Positions 25,002 through 34,604 of a DNA stretch of 64,000 bases are shown here, piece after piece. The stretch's first letter is position 1. Each line of letters opens with the position of its first letter. Location: assembly GCF_030385785.1 (NCBI RefSeq), contig NZ_JAUEDK010000018.1, forward strand, positions 1 through 64,000. Direction: 5' to 3'. The notes below the pieces were generated by a model that made no database searches, was not told the DNA's origin, and saw nothing but the letters and a program-made list of their open reading frames with translations. Both the position numbers and the translations under genes were made by a program. The stretch is from Crenobacter oryzisoli. GTDB lineage: Bacteria; Pseudomonadota; Gammaproteobacteria; Burkholderiales; Chromobacteriaceae.

Positions 25002-27436
25002 ACGCGTTGGATAAACCCTTTGAACCAACCCTTGGTCGGCTTTTCAAAATGGCTGTGCTCGCAGGGGTTGAAGCCGCCGTCAAGCTTCATGTTCGTAGGG
25101 GAGACGATCTGAACGCCAGGGATGGTGCAGGCATGACGCCGCTCATGCTCGCCGCCTCGAAAAACAAGGCTTCCGTCTGCACCCTCTTATTGGCCGCAGG
25201 GGCCAACCCAAGCCTCCTCGACCTCTCAGGAAGGGATGCGCTGTCTATCGCTAGGCATGCAATGGCTTTGGAAGCCGCCTCGATACTCGAGGCAGCCATC
25301 ATGCCTGAACCTGAAACGGAGCCTGAACCGGAGCTTGCTTGCAAGATGGAGCCTGTGGCATTCGGACAGAATCTCGATTGGGATGAAGGCAACGAGCATT
25401 CTGCTATCGACTTGTCAGGCTGGGAGGCGGATGAGGACGCACCCGTGCCAGAGGGTGACTCGTCCATCGTGGAGCTGGCGGCAGAGCTACATAGGACGAT
25501 ATCTGCCCTGATCCCGGACGATGACGCAGAGGGGTGGGTAGATTTCGAGGCATTTCTGCCTGAGCGCGCGGCACCGCTCCCTGGCAGCCAGGGTGAGGCG
25601 GAGGCCACGCGTCTCCGTCACTTGCTGTTGCGGGCGATTCGCGAAGGAAGTGTTCCCGAATTGGATTTTACCGAAGCCTGCACGGACGAATTTGGGGCCG
25701 TGAACCCGGGCTGGACCGCTCTTTTGCGCCTGACCCTTGGGGAGCTTGGAGCGGAGACGGACGAGCGGCATGAGCTAGGGGACGAGCCTTGGCTCGCTGG
25801 GGCACGGGAGTGGGAGGACGAGGAGGTTTCAAGGGCGCTAACCTTCATTGAAGACATCGAGTCGGGCCGAAATGAGCCTGCGAGGTTCTACGCCAAGGAG
25901 ATGCGGGTTGGCGAGTTGCTATCCGCAGAAGAGGAAGCGCGGCTCGGACGCGAGATGGAGGAGGGACTTACCGAGGCCTCATTCGCGCTGGCGTCCTGGC
26001 CGGAGGGGCTTGAGGCCGTGCTGGAAGCTGCGGAACGCGTTCGCTCCGGTGCGCTCCGCCCTGAGAGTGTTGCGCTGAGCTCCGAGGCCGGGCTGGATGA
26101 AGAGGGGCAGTCCGTTGCAAGCCCGATCGAGGTCGACGACGAGGCATTGGACGAGGATGACGGCCTCTCAACGGAGACGAAAGAGTTTCTCGAGCGCATG
26201 GACGAGGTCCGTGCACTCTTCTTAGGGGCGGCTTGCGCGTCGTCCAATGCGATTGTATTGGGCGAGGCTGTCGTGAAAGTCCGGCTGTCACCGTCGTTCC
26301 TGTGTGGACTCGCAAGACAAGATGGGGCTGGCTGGGACACCTCCTCGAAGTTCTCCGCCGCTATTGGCAGATACGCCAAGGCGCGGGAGACCATGGTGTT
26401 GCACAACCTCAGGCTTGTCCTCTCTGTGGTCAAACGTTACCAAGGGCTGGGGTTGCCCCTGGAGGACCTGATCCAAGAGGGTAATATCGGCCTAATTAGG
26501 GCTGTGGAAAAATACGATTGGCGGAAGGGCTTCCGGTTCTCCACTTATGCAACGTGGTGGATTCGTCAGCAGGCAACGCGTTCTCTGGCGGAAGCTGGTA
26601 GGACGATCAGACTCCCTTACCATGTGCATGAGAGAACCCTTGTGCTACGCAGGGAAGCTGAGGCAGTAGAACGAGAGACTAGTCGAACACCGACCGACGC
26701 ACTCCTAGCCGAGAGGCTGGGCATGCACGTCTGGAAGGTCTCGTCGTTGCGCGCCCGGATGGAAGAGCCGGTCTCCTTGGAGGAGCCGGACGAGTTTGGT
26801 GGATATTTGGCAGATACCCTTGCTGGGGAGGGGCTCCTCTCCCCGGAAGAGCATGTGGAGCGTATCTCCTTGATTGAGACCCTTGGCAAATTGTTCTCCG
26901 CGCTCGACCCAAGGAGTGCTGAGGTTTTGACACTTCGATACGGTTTCGACGGAACCGACCCGCGCACTCTTGAGGAGGTCGGGGAGCATTTCGGGGTTAC
27001 CCGGGAGCGCATCCGGCAAATCGAGGCGAAGGCCCTGAAAAAGCTGGCTCATCCAGCAAGGGCCGGGATTCTCCGTGCATTTCTTTATCCCGACCATGAT
27101 GCCGGGATGGAGGATGCGAACGGCTACGATCCTGAAGAAGCCCCCCCTTTGGCCGCTGACGCTCCTGGCGATGAACCCGCTAAGCAGTCTGGTAGGCCGA
27201 CCAATGTGGGTCCGGCCGTCCAAACTGTCCCCGCGGCGATGGCAAGCGCGGAGGACGTCGAGAGGGTTCTCGAGTTCGCAAGAGCGTCGGGAGCTGTGGT
27301 GGAGGACCGGCGCGGCGATGGTGGATGCGTGTTGGTGCGCCTGCCGCCAGACAAATATATGAGGATAAAGAGTCTGCTCCAGGATCTTTTGGCCGCAGGC
27401 TTCTCGCCCTTGCCTGGAATGGTGTATCGGAAATGA
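24998..27436 (+). CDS. Ankyrin-repeat / sigma-70 fusion protein heading the defence operon
   Basis: An 812-residue protein from the ATG at 24998 (GGGGAGG upstream). Residues about 36-100 are two ankyrin-like repeats (RDGAGMTPLMLAASKNKASV, then GANPSLLDLSGRDALSIARH). Acidic low-complexity sequence follows to about 295. Sigma region 1.2 is YAKEMRVGELLSAEEEARLG (298-317). Region 2 (461-548) is nearly RpoD-like: LEDLIQEGNIGLIRAVEKYD and KGFRFSTYATWWIRQQATRS. Region 3 follows; region 4.2 is TLEEVGEHFGVTRERIRQIE (within 636-688). The C-terminal 120 residues are an unknown extension. It should bind core RNA polymerase and standard-like promoters; a job in defence is inferred only from the operon. 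It overlaps the MORC gene by ATGA. Confidence 0.88.
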   Translation: MNALDKPFEPTLGRLFKMAVLAGVEAAVKLHVRRGDDLNARDGAGMTPLMLAASKNKASVCTLLLAAGANPSLLDLSGRDALSIARHAMALEAASILEAAIMPEPETEPEPELACKMEPVAFGQNLDWDEGNEHSAIDLSGWEADEDAPVPEGDSSIVELAAELHRTISALIPDDDAEGWVDFEAFLPERAAPLPGSQGEAEATRLRHLLLRAIREGSVPELDFTEACTDEFGAVNPGWTALLRLTLGELGAETDERHELGDEPWLAGAREWEDEEVSRALTFIEDIESGRNEPARFYAKEMRVGELLSAEEEARLGREMEEGLTEASFALASWPEGLEAVLEAAERVRSGALRPESVALSSEAGLDEEGQSVASPIEVDDEALDEDDGLSTETKEFLERMDEVRALFLGAACASSNAIVLGEAVVKVRLSPSFLCGLARQDGAGWDTSSKFSAAIGRYAKARETMVLHNLRLVLSVVKRYQGLGLPLEDLIQEGNIGLIRAVEKYDWRKGFRFSTYATWWIRQQATRSLAEAGRTIRLPYHVHERTLVLRREAEAVERETSRTPTDALLAERLGMHVWKVSSLRARMEEPVSLEEPDEFGGYLADTLAGEGLLSPEEHVERISLIETLGKLFSALDPRSAEVLTLRYGFDGTDPRTLEEVGEHFGVTRERIRQIEAKALKKLAHPARAGILRAFLYPDHDAGMEDANGYDPEEAPPLAADAPGDEPAKQSGRPTNVGPAVQTVPAAMASAEDVERVLEFARASGAVVEDRRGDGGCVLVRLPPDKYMRIKSLLQDLLAAGFSPLPGMVYRK

Positions 27437-28962
27437 GCGAAAAGACGAGAAACGCCCCGCCACGGGCGTCCGCGATGATGGAGGCGCTACGGGGGCTCGG
27501 CTACTCGACCGCGGCTGCTCTTGCAGACATCGTGGACAACAGCGTGTCCGCCGGCGCGTCTGAGGTGAGGGTCGAATTCACTTGGCACGGAAATGGCAGC
27601 CGTATCTCCGTGCTCGACGACGGCAGGGGTATGGACGACTACGGTCTCGAGGCGGCCATGAGGCTTGGAGACAAGAGTCCTCTCGACGCGCGGGACCCGG
27701 GCGACCTTGGACGCTTCGGAATGGGGCTCAAGACCGCCTCGTTTTCGCAGTGTCGGCGCCTGACGGTGGCCTCAAAAATGGCGAGTGGCGATAGGGCGTG
27801 CCTACGCTGGGACTTGGATGCCATTGCCGAGAGACCAGAGGATGGTTGGATTCTCTTTGAAGGTCCCGCGAAGGGCTCAGAAGGGCATCTCGCGCCGCTC
27901 GACGGGGTGGGCTCGGGGACGCTTGTGCTTTGGGAGCGACTCGACAGGATTGTCACGGATGGCTACACCGCCGATCACTTTCTTGCTCTCATTGAGGATG
28001 TGGAGAAGCGCCTCGCGATGGTGTTCCACCGCCTGCTAGAGGGGCCGCGCCCGAAGCTGCGCCTGTTGCTCAATGGCCGCGCAGTCGCCCCTTGGGACCC
28101 CTTCATGATCGGACACCCAGGAAAGCCGTGGAATTCCCCCGTGCAGAGGCGTCATACGCCGTTTGGGGTCGTGGAGGCAGAGTGCCATGTCCTTCCGCAC
28201 CGCGACAGACTGACGCAGGCGGAGCACGATAATGCGGCTGGTCCGGAGGGTTGGACATCGCAGCAGGGTTTCTACGTTTACCGCAACGGGCGACTACTTC
28301 TGGCAGGCGGGTGGCTCGGCCTTGGGCAAGGAAGGGCGTGGAACCGGGAGGAGGCCCAGCGACTGGCGCGGATCCGCCTGGATATACCGAATACGGCGGA
28401 TGCCGACTGGAAGATAGACATCCGGAAGTCGACCGCGCGTATACCCGTCGCCCTTCGGTCATGGCTGACCACGCTTGCCGAAGACACACGAAACCGCGCA
28501 AGGCGGGCGTTTGCATACCGCGGTTCGCCCGCCCCCGGGCCGGGAGCTCAGCAGGTCGAGCAGGCATGGACGGTCGAGCGCCTCAAGAATGGTATGAGAT
28601 ACAGGGTCGACCCGGAGCATCCTGCAGTTGCAGCAGTCCTCGAGGCGGCTGGCCCATTGCTTCCGTTGGTGAAGGCCATGCTTCGTGTGGTCGAAGAGAC
28701 TGTCCCGGTTCAGCGAATCTGGCTCGACACGGCGGAAAGCAAGGAGACGCCGCTCACTTGCTTTGAGGGGGAGCCCCCTGCGCACGTCGCGGAGATTCTT
28801 TGCACCCTGTTTGAGGACATGGTGGGTCGCAGGGGGATGTCGCATTCCCTAGCCAAACGGACGCTGGCATCCACCGAGCCATTCCAGAAATACCCATCTC
28901 TGGTGGACGCACTGCCCGACGGCTCGTCCACGGGGGCAGACAACGACAGGAGAGGTGCATGA
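27433..28962 (+). CDS. MORC/MutL-type GHKL ATPase of a restriction-modification system
   Basis: A 509-residue protein with an N-terminal GHKL ATPase domain: N-box ALADIVDNSVSAG (catalytic-site Glu position taken by Asp in DIVDN; Asn36), G1 motif VLDDGRGM (62-67), G2 motif GRFGMGLKTASFS (93-105). An S5-like second half of the ATPase fold follows, then a C-terminal region without known motifs. This is the bacterial MORC-like family described with Z1 helicases and nucleases in R-M loci. Likely acts as an ATP-gated clamp on DNA. Coupled by ATGA at both ends (27433-27436, 28959-28962). The start at 27433 is chosen for the coupling. Confidence 0.9.
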   Translation: MSEKTRNAPPRASAMMEALRGLGYSTAAALADIVDNSVSAGASEVRVEFTWHGNGSRISVLDDGRGMDDYGLEAAMRLGDKSPLDARDPGDLGRFGMGLKTASFSQCRRLTVASKMASGDRACLRWDLDAIAERPEDGWILFEGPAKGSEGHLAPLDGVGSGTLVLWERLDRIVTDGYTADHFLALIEDVEKRLAMVFHRLLEGPRPKLRLLLNGRAVAPWDPFMIGHPGKPWNSPVQRRHTPFGVVEAECHVLPHRDRLTQAEHDNAAGPEGWTSQQGFYVYRNGRLLLAGGWLGLGQGRAWNREEAQRLARIRLDIPNTADADWKIDIRKSTARIPVALRSWLTTLAEDTRNRARRAFAYRGSPAPGPGAQQVEQAWTVERLKNGMRYRVDPEHPAVAAVLEAAGPLLPLVKAMLRVVEETVPVQRIWLDTAESKETPLTCFEGEPPAHVAEILCTLFEDMVGRRGMSHSLAKRTLASTEPFQKYPSLVDALPDGSSTGADNDRRGA

Positions 28963-31832
28963 CACGCGACGATGCTGGCACTCTGGAGGGGACAATCACC
29001 ATCGCCCAGACTCTGTTGCGCAGGGAGAAGGACAAGGGAGAAGAGATCACCCCCATGCTGATATCCCAGAAGGTCGAGATGGCGGCAGCCCTGACGGATC
29101 CGGACGGTTTTGTCGACAAAGCGGCTGCGACGGAGGAGTTGATCCGCAGGTTCAGCCACTGGGTCGGCAAGGATGCCACCCTGAAAAACAACTTCAACCA
29201 CGTCGACTGGCTGAACTCTGAGCGTAAGTGCGACTGGCGCTATTGGCACCGTCTTCAAAGGTATTTGGAGCGACGCCTGTCGGTTGAGGTCGTCGATGCG
29301 CTGGATAGGTCGACTGACGGCATCCTAGAACTCCTTGAGGATCCGAAGAGGACCGGCACGTGGGACAGAAGGGGGCTGGTTGTCGGGCATGTCCAATCGG
29401 GCAAGACGAGTAGCTATTCAGCTCTGATATGTAAGGCTGCAGACGCAGGATACAAGATCATCATCGTCCTCGCTGGCATGCACAACAACCTGCGCTCGCA
29501 AACCCAGATTCGGCTTGAGGAGGCCTTTCTAGGCTACGAGACGTCGCCTCAGCGCGAGCCCGGGACGCCCCTTGGTGTCTTCGAGGAGGACAGCGATCCA
29601 AAGATCCATCCCCACTGCGCAACGACCAGGGCAGACAATGGGGACTTCAACGCCTCGGTCGCGAGGCATTTCTCGATTTCGCCTGAGGAGCGCCCATGGC
29701 TCTTCGTGGTCAAGAAGAACAAGTCGGTTCTCACCAAGCTCCTGAAATGGATTCAGAGTCCGCACGTTTCCGACGCGACCGACGCAGCGACCGGCCGGAA
29801 GATGGTGACCAACCTACCGCTGCTGGTGATTGACGACGAGGCCGACCATGCCTCCGTGGACACGGGGGAAAAGCCGCTCAACGATGACGGCACGCCGAAC
29901 ACCGAGCACGAGCCCAAGGCCATCAACGGCCTTATCCGGAAGATTCTCCACGCGTTCTCCAAGTCAGCCTACGTGGGCTACACAGCCACCCCGTTCGCAA
30001 ACATCTTCATCCACCGTCGCGGGGAGACCAACGAGGAGGGACCGGATCTTTTCCCGCAGTCGTTCATCAAGAACATTGCGGCGCCGTCCAACTATGTGGG
30101 TCCCGCGCGGGTGTTCGGTCTTCGTGGGCCGGACGGGCGCATTGGCGGTCTGCCACTGGCAAGGGATGTTTCCGACCACGTCTCCGCCGACGGGCAGGCG
30201 GGATGGATGCCACCAAAGCACAAGAAGACCCACGATCCGTTTTTCGCTGGCGGGAACGTGCTGCCGCCCTCGCTCCGTGAAGCGATACAGTCCTTCGCCC
30301 TTGCCTGCGCCGCTCGCGTGTGCCGCGGGCAGGGGGATGAGCACTCCTCGATGCTGGTGCACGTCACGCGCTACACAGAGGTCCAGGACAAGGTCCGCGG
30401 GCAGATCGATGACTTCGTTACCAAGATGACGCGCCGTATAACCCGCGGCGTGGACCACGAGGAGCTCGTCGGGCAGCTTCGGGGGATCTGGGAGAGGGAT
30501 TTCGTCCCCACCTGCGAGAAGGTCGCAGTGGAAGCCCCGGATGCGGCGGGCGGCTCAAGGGTTCCGGCTTGGGATGAGATTCTCCGGGCCCTTCCGACTG
30601 TGCTCTCGGACATCATTGTGAAAACTGTGAACGGGAACGCCAAGGATGCCTTGGATTACGTCGAGCACAGTGAGAAGGGACTCAAGGTCATTGCCATCGG
30701 CGGGGACAAGCTGGCCCGCGGACTGACGCTCGAGGGGCTGTGTGTCAGTTATTTCGTCCGCACAACCAAGATGTATGACACCCTGATGCAGATGGGGCGC
30801 TGGTTTGGCTATCGCCCAGGCTATCTCGACCTTTGTCGTCTCTACACGACGAGCGAGCTGGTGCAGTGGTTCGGGCACATCGCGGATGCCTCGGAGGAGT
30901 TGCGGGAAGAGTTCGATACCATGGTCGGGATGGGGGCCACACCCTGGGAATATGGCATGAAGGTCGAGTCTCATCCTGTGCTGCTAGTTACCTCGCCCTT
31001 GAAGATGAGAAGTGCGAAGACTCTCTCCCTTTCCTATAGCGGCAGCATGGTCCAGACCGTTTCGTTCTTCAACACGCAAGAGCAGCTGGGGCAGAACCTC
31101 GAAGCCGCGGAGCATCTGGTGGCAGCGATGGGCGCCCCTTCCGAGGTTGGGCCGGGCAGGCCGCGCGGTGACACGGTGGACGAGTGGAAGCGTTCGTTGC
31201 TATGGAACGGAGTTTCCTCCGAGCTTGTGCTGGATTTTCTTAAGGCATACCAGACACCACTCGGGGCGGACAGGGCGAACAGTGCGGTGCTGGCGGAGTT
31301 CATTGGGATGATGAACGAGATCGGCGAGTTGAAGGAGTGGACCATTGCGCTGCTTGCCGAGGGGCGTCCGGGACAGCCCCACATGTTTTCGCCGCACGCC
31401 ACGATATCCTCGTTCCCTTCGCGCGGCGACAACGGCGTGCCCGGCCGCTATTCAATCGGCGTGCTGACAGATCCGAGCGACGAGGCCATCGACCTTGGGG
31501 ACGCCGAATGGAGTCTTGCGTTGGCGGAGACCCTCAAGGAGTGGAAGCCGGACGTGGCGAGAAACCGTGTCACGCCGCCCACCCGTCCGAGCGGAAAGAA
31601 GGTCAGGGAACTGCGGGGGCTTGGGCTTAATGGCTCGGCGCCCGGCTCGAGGAGAGGGCTGCTAATGCTCTATCCGCTTGCCCCTAAGATCGCGGGTAGG
31701 GCTGTCACGCAGGATTGGGACAAGCCGATAATGGCGTTCGCCATAAGTTTCCCCGCCAGCCAATCCGGGGTGAAGGTCGATTATAAGGTGGATCACTTAT
31801 TCTGGGAGCAGGAATATGGCGCGGCCGATTGA
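28959..31832 (+). CDS. Z1-domain ATPase/helicase-like protein
   Basis: A 957-residue protein of the Z1 (PF10593) superfamily-II-like group. Walker A is VGHVQSGKTSSYSAL (Lys149), Walker B is LLVIDDEADHASVD (Asp292-Asp293-Glu294-Ala295-Asp296), motif III is VGYTATPFANIFI. The Z1 C-terminal signature is IGGDKLARGLTLEGL and QMGRWFGYRPGYLDLCRLY (from Gln611). These proteins are thought to remodel or translocate on DNA for partner nucleases. It overlaps the MORC gene by 4 bp and the nuclease gene by 17 bp, so a complex is likely. Length is typical of the family. Confidence 0.93.
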   Translation: MTRDDAGTLEGTITIAQTLLRREKDKGEEITPMLISQKVEMAAALTDPDGFVDKAAATEELIRRFSHWVGKDATLKNNFNHVDWLNSERKCDWRYWHRLQRYLERRLSVEVVDALDRSTDGILELLEDPKRTGTWDRRGLVVGHVQSGKTSSYSALICKAADAGYKIIIVLAGMHNNLRSQTQIRLEEAFLGYETSPQREPGTPLGVFEEDSDPKIHPHCATTRADNGDFNASVARHFSISPEERPWLFVVKKNKSVLTKLLKWIQSPHVSDATDAATGRKMVTNLPLLVIDDEADHASVDTGEKPLNDDGTPNTEHEPKAINGLIRKILHAFSKSAYVGYTATPFANIFIHRRGETNEEGPDLFPQSFIKNIAAPSNYVGPARVFGLRGPDGRIGGLPLARDVSDHVSADGQAGWMPPKHKKTHDPFFAGGNVLPPSLREAIQSFALACAARVCRGQGDEHSSMLVHVTRYTEVQDKVRGQIDDFVTKMTRRITRGVDHEELVGQLRGIWERDFVPTCEKVAVEAPDAAGGSRVPAWDEILRALPTVLSDIIVKTVNGNAKDALDYVEHSEKGLKVIAIGGDKLARGLTLEGLCVSYFVRTTKMYDTLMQMGRWFGYRPGYLDLCRLYTTSELVQWFGHIADASEELREEFDTMVGMGATPWEYGMKVESHPVLLVTSPLKMRSAKTLSLSYSGSMVQTVSFFNTQEQLGQNLEAAEHLVAAMGAPSEVGPGRPRGDTVDEWKRSLLWNGVSSELVLDFLKAYQTPLGADRANSAVLAEFIGMMNEIGELKEWTIALLAEGRPGQPHMFSPHATISSFPSRGDNGVPGRYSIGVLTDPSDEAIDLGDAEWSLALAETLKEWKPDVARNRVTPPTRPSGKKVRELRGLGLNGSAPGSRRGLLMLYPLAPKIAGRAVTQDWDKPIMAFAISFPASQSGVKVDYKVDHLFWEQEYGAAD

Positions 31833-32820
31833 CGAGTTCATCCTCGCATGGGGTGCGCTCTCCGGCGACTCCCGCGAGGCGGGATGGCGCAGCATACCGG
31901 TCGCGTCGGCTGGGCCTTGCGTGCTCATGGCGGGAAGGCGCTTCCCCGGAAACGAGGAGGCTCTGCTTGCTGGTTTCAGGAGCGCGAAGGTGCCCGCCGC
32001 CGAGAAGCTTCCTGAGGGGCGCGGTTTCGAGGTCACGAGAGCGGATCCCTACGGCGACGGCAAAACATGGATATCGCTGACCCGCAAGGAGTCTGGGAGT
32101 GTTGAGCTGTTCGCTGAGATGGTAGGCGACGTTGCCGGGGCGATGGACACCGCGGCGGCAGCCGGAGAGGAGGGTGTCCTGCGGACTCTGCTCATCAGGG
32201 TCAGAGCGTGGCAGGAGTTCATGCGCAAGGGGGTTCAGGCGCTGTCACCCGAGGCCGAGCTCGGCTTGTTCGGTGAGCTAACACTATTGGGAACGTTGAT
32301 GGACGCCGGGGTTTCGTCGTTCACGGCGGTCGAGTCGTGGGTGGGCCCCTTGGACGGAGCGCAGGATTTCGCACTTGGGGACGGGGCAGTAGAGGCCAAG
32401 GCGACGCTCTCGGATAGGTCCTTCCCAGCGAAAATAGGTTGCATGGAGCAACTTGATGACTCAGTTCTAAGGCCAATCTTCTTGGCGGGGATGCGCTTTG
32501 CCCTGCGCGAGTCGGGAACGAGCCTTCCTGAGCTTGCTGCGGACATCGCGGGGAGGCTCTCGGGCTTGCCGGACGCTGCGACGGCCTTCTCGGCCCGGCT
32601 GCTGGCGGCCGGATATCACGCCTCCCATGCGGACACCTACCGTAGGCGCTTCTCACTTGAGAAGACGCGCGTATTGGAGGTGGGTGAGGGCTTTCCCCGG
32701 ATTGTGCGGGGGACGGTTCCAGACGCGATCACCCGCGTCATGTATGAAATAGACCTTGACCGGATCCCTGGAGGCGACTCCGAGGTTGGTGGGGCTCTGA
32801 AAAAACTTGGAGTGCTTTGA
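31816..32820 (+). CDS. PD-(D/E)XK motif nuclease (DUF4420/PF14390 type)
   Basis: A 334-residue protein. ALSPEAELGLFGELTLLGTL gives the Glu of the first helix, and PLDGAQDFALGDGAVEAKAT gives Asp184 and the E-x-K pair Glu193/Lys195, the core of a PD-(D/E)XK active site. This family is a constant partner of Z1 and AIPR proteins in R-M loci and is the probable DNA-cutting subunit. The start lies 17 bp inside the Z1 gene. The stop is 3 bp before the AIPR start. No other domain is seen. Confidence 0.88.
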   Translation: MARPIDEFILAWGALSGDSREAGWRSIPVASAGPCVLMAGRRFPGNEEALLAGFRSAKVPAAEKLPEGRGFEVTRADPYGDGKTWISLTRKESGSVELFAEMVGDVAGAMDTAAAAGEEGVLRTLLIRVRAWQEFMRKGVQALSPEAELGLFGELTLLGTLMDAGVSSFTAVESWVGPLDGAQDFALGDGAVEAKATLSDRSFPAKIGCMEQLDDSVLRPIFLAGMRFALRESGTSLPELAADIAGRLSGLPDAATAFSARLLAAGYHASHADTYRRRFSLEKTRVLEVGEGFPRIVRGTVPDAITRVMYEIDLDRIPGGDSEVGGALKKLGVL

Positions 32821-32822
32821 AG

Positions 32823-34592
32823 ATGGAATTGGTTGATTTTCTGAGGGACACGCAGGCGGAGGTTAGGACGCAGATGAGCGAGGGGGCACCCTACGCGGAG
32901 ATGGTCTTCACGGAGGTGGTCATGCAGCACCTCGCGGATGTGGGGATGACATTCGAGCCGAGCGTCTGCCACTACCAAGGCAAGATGGGCAACGCCAATC
33001 TACGTCTGAGCGGTTTCGCGATGTCCGACGACTTCGACCAGCTCGACTTGTTCGTGAGCCTATATGACGGTGTAGATGAACTCACCCCTGTCTCTGATAC
33101 GGATACGAAGGGGGCCGTCCAGCAGTGCCTGCGCTTCCTGACCCTTTGCGCCGAGGGGAAGATGGCGGCAAAGCTGGATCCGTCGACCGATGTTTCCTCC
33201 CTTGCGATGCAAATCCATGAAATCTACAACGACTTGGAGCAGGTGCGCGTCTTTGTCCTGACTGATAGGGTAGCCAAGTCGAAGAGCTTCAAGACGCTAG
33301 AGGTAGGTCCGAAGACCGTCAGGCTCGAGGTGATGGACATCGAGCGGCTCCACCGGCACTGGTCTGAGGGCAAGCCGCGCGACGAACTCATCATCAGCTT
33401 CGAGTCGGAACCGCTCCCCTGCGTCTTTGTCCCCGGGGTGACGGGCGAATACGACTACGCCCTGACGGCCATACCAGGTGAAGCGCTACGGCACGTTTAT
33501 GAAAAACACGGCCCGCGTCTCCTTGAGGCCAACGTCCGCTCGTTTCTGAGCGTGAAGAGCAAGGGGGTGAACGCCGGGATACAGAACACCCTGAGGACGG
33601 CTCCCGGCAACTTCATTGCCTACAACAATGGGATTGTGCTCGTGGCCGACGAGATTCGCCTTGCACGCGCTGCCGACGGCTCGCCGGGCATCGTTTGGTT
33701 GAAGGGTATGCAGATAGTGAACGGTGGCCAGACTACAGCCTCGATTTTCTTCACGAAGAAACGCTTCCCGGATACCGACCTCTCGTCGGTGCGCGTCCCG
33801 GCGAAAATTATCGTCCTCAAGGAGCAGGATCCGGTGAAGGAGGAGACGCTAGTTTCCGACATATCCCGCTATGCTAACAGCCAGAACGCGGTCAAACAGT
33901 CTGACCTTTCGGCGAATAAACCCTTTCACATCGACGTCGAGCGCCTTTCGCTCAGCGTCTATTGCCCGGATGGCGTCGGACGCTGGTTCTACGAGCGGGC
34001 CGCCGGTAGCTACAACACCATGTTGGCCCGCGAGGGCGCGAACACAGCGAAGGGCAAGGCTCTGAAGGCCGCCATTCCGACTACGCGGAAAATCACCAAG
34101 ACCGACCTCGCGAAATACATCGTCGTATGGGACGGGGCGCCCGATGTGGTGAGCCTCGGCTCTCAGAAATGCTTTGACCGCTTCATGTCGTCCCTGACAG
34201 TGGCCGAGGCCGACACACCCTATGAAGCCCCAGACGTGGCGGAATACAAGGCAATGGTGGCGAAGGGCATCGTGTTTAAGGCTGCACAAAAGCACTTCCG
34301 GATGCTTTTTCAGGCTTTCCAAGCGAACGTGGCGGCCTACACGGTATCGCTTCTCGCGACCCGCTGGGGTGATCGTTTTGATCTCTCCAAAGTATGGGAG
34401 CGGCAGGCGGTGTCACCTGAATTGTTGGTCCAGCTCGGGACATGGGGAAGAGAGGTCAATGACGAGCTCCACAAGACCGCTGGGGGCCGGATGGTCTCGG
34501 AATGGGCCAAGCGGCCTGAGTGCCGGGAGGCCATCATGTCCCGCCAATACTCAGAGCCCGCCGGGGGTATTCCCGAGTTTCGGGCCGGCTGA
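32823..34592 (+). CDS. AIPR-family protein (abortive infection phage resistance)
   Basis: A 589-residue protein with the AIPR (PF10592) signature: NVRSFLSVKSKGVNAGIQNT, APGNFIAYNNGIVLVADEIR and KGMQIVNGGQTTASIFFTKK, followed by SRYANSQNAVKQSDLSANKP. The family includes phage-abortive-infection proteins and companions of Z1/MORC systems. The N-terminal 200 residues are less conserved and may hold a nuclease-like fold, but I cannot identify active-site residues. The ATG at 32823 is used; an in-frame TTG at 32817 overlaps the previous stop. Confidence 0.9.
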   Translation: MELVDFLRDTQAEVRTQMSEGAPYAEMVFTEVVMQHLADVGMTFEPSVCHYQGKMGNANLRLSGFAMSDDFDQLDLFVSLYDGVDELTPVSDTDTKGAVQQCLRFLTLCAEGKMAAKLDPSTDVSSLAMQIHEIYNDLEQVRVFVLTDRVAKSKSFKTLEVGPKTVRLEVMDIERLHRHWSEGKPRDELIISFESEPLPCVFVPGVTGEYDYALTAIPGEALRHVYEKHGPRLLEANVRSFLSVKSKGVNAGIQNTLRTAPGNFIAYNNGIVLVADEIRLARAADGSPGIVWLKGMQIVNGGQTTASIFFTKKRFPDTDLSSVRVPAKIIVLKEQDPVKEETLVSDISRYANSQNAVKQSDLSANKPFHIDVERLSLSVYCPDGVGRWFYERAAGSYNTMLAREGANTAKGKALKAAIPTTRKITKTDLAKYIVVWDGAPDVVSLGSQKCFDRFMSSLTVAEADTPYEAPDVAEYKAMVAKGIVFKAAQKHFRMLFQAFQANVAAYTVSLLATRWGDRFDLSKVWERQAVSPELLVQLGTWGREVNDELHKTAGGRMVSEWAKRPECREAIMSRQYSEPAGGIPEFRAG

Positions 34593-34604
34593 CGGGCAAG
34601 AGGC

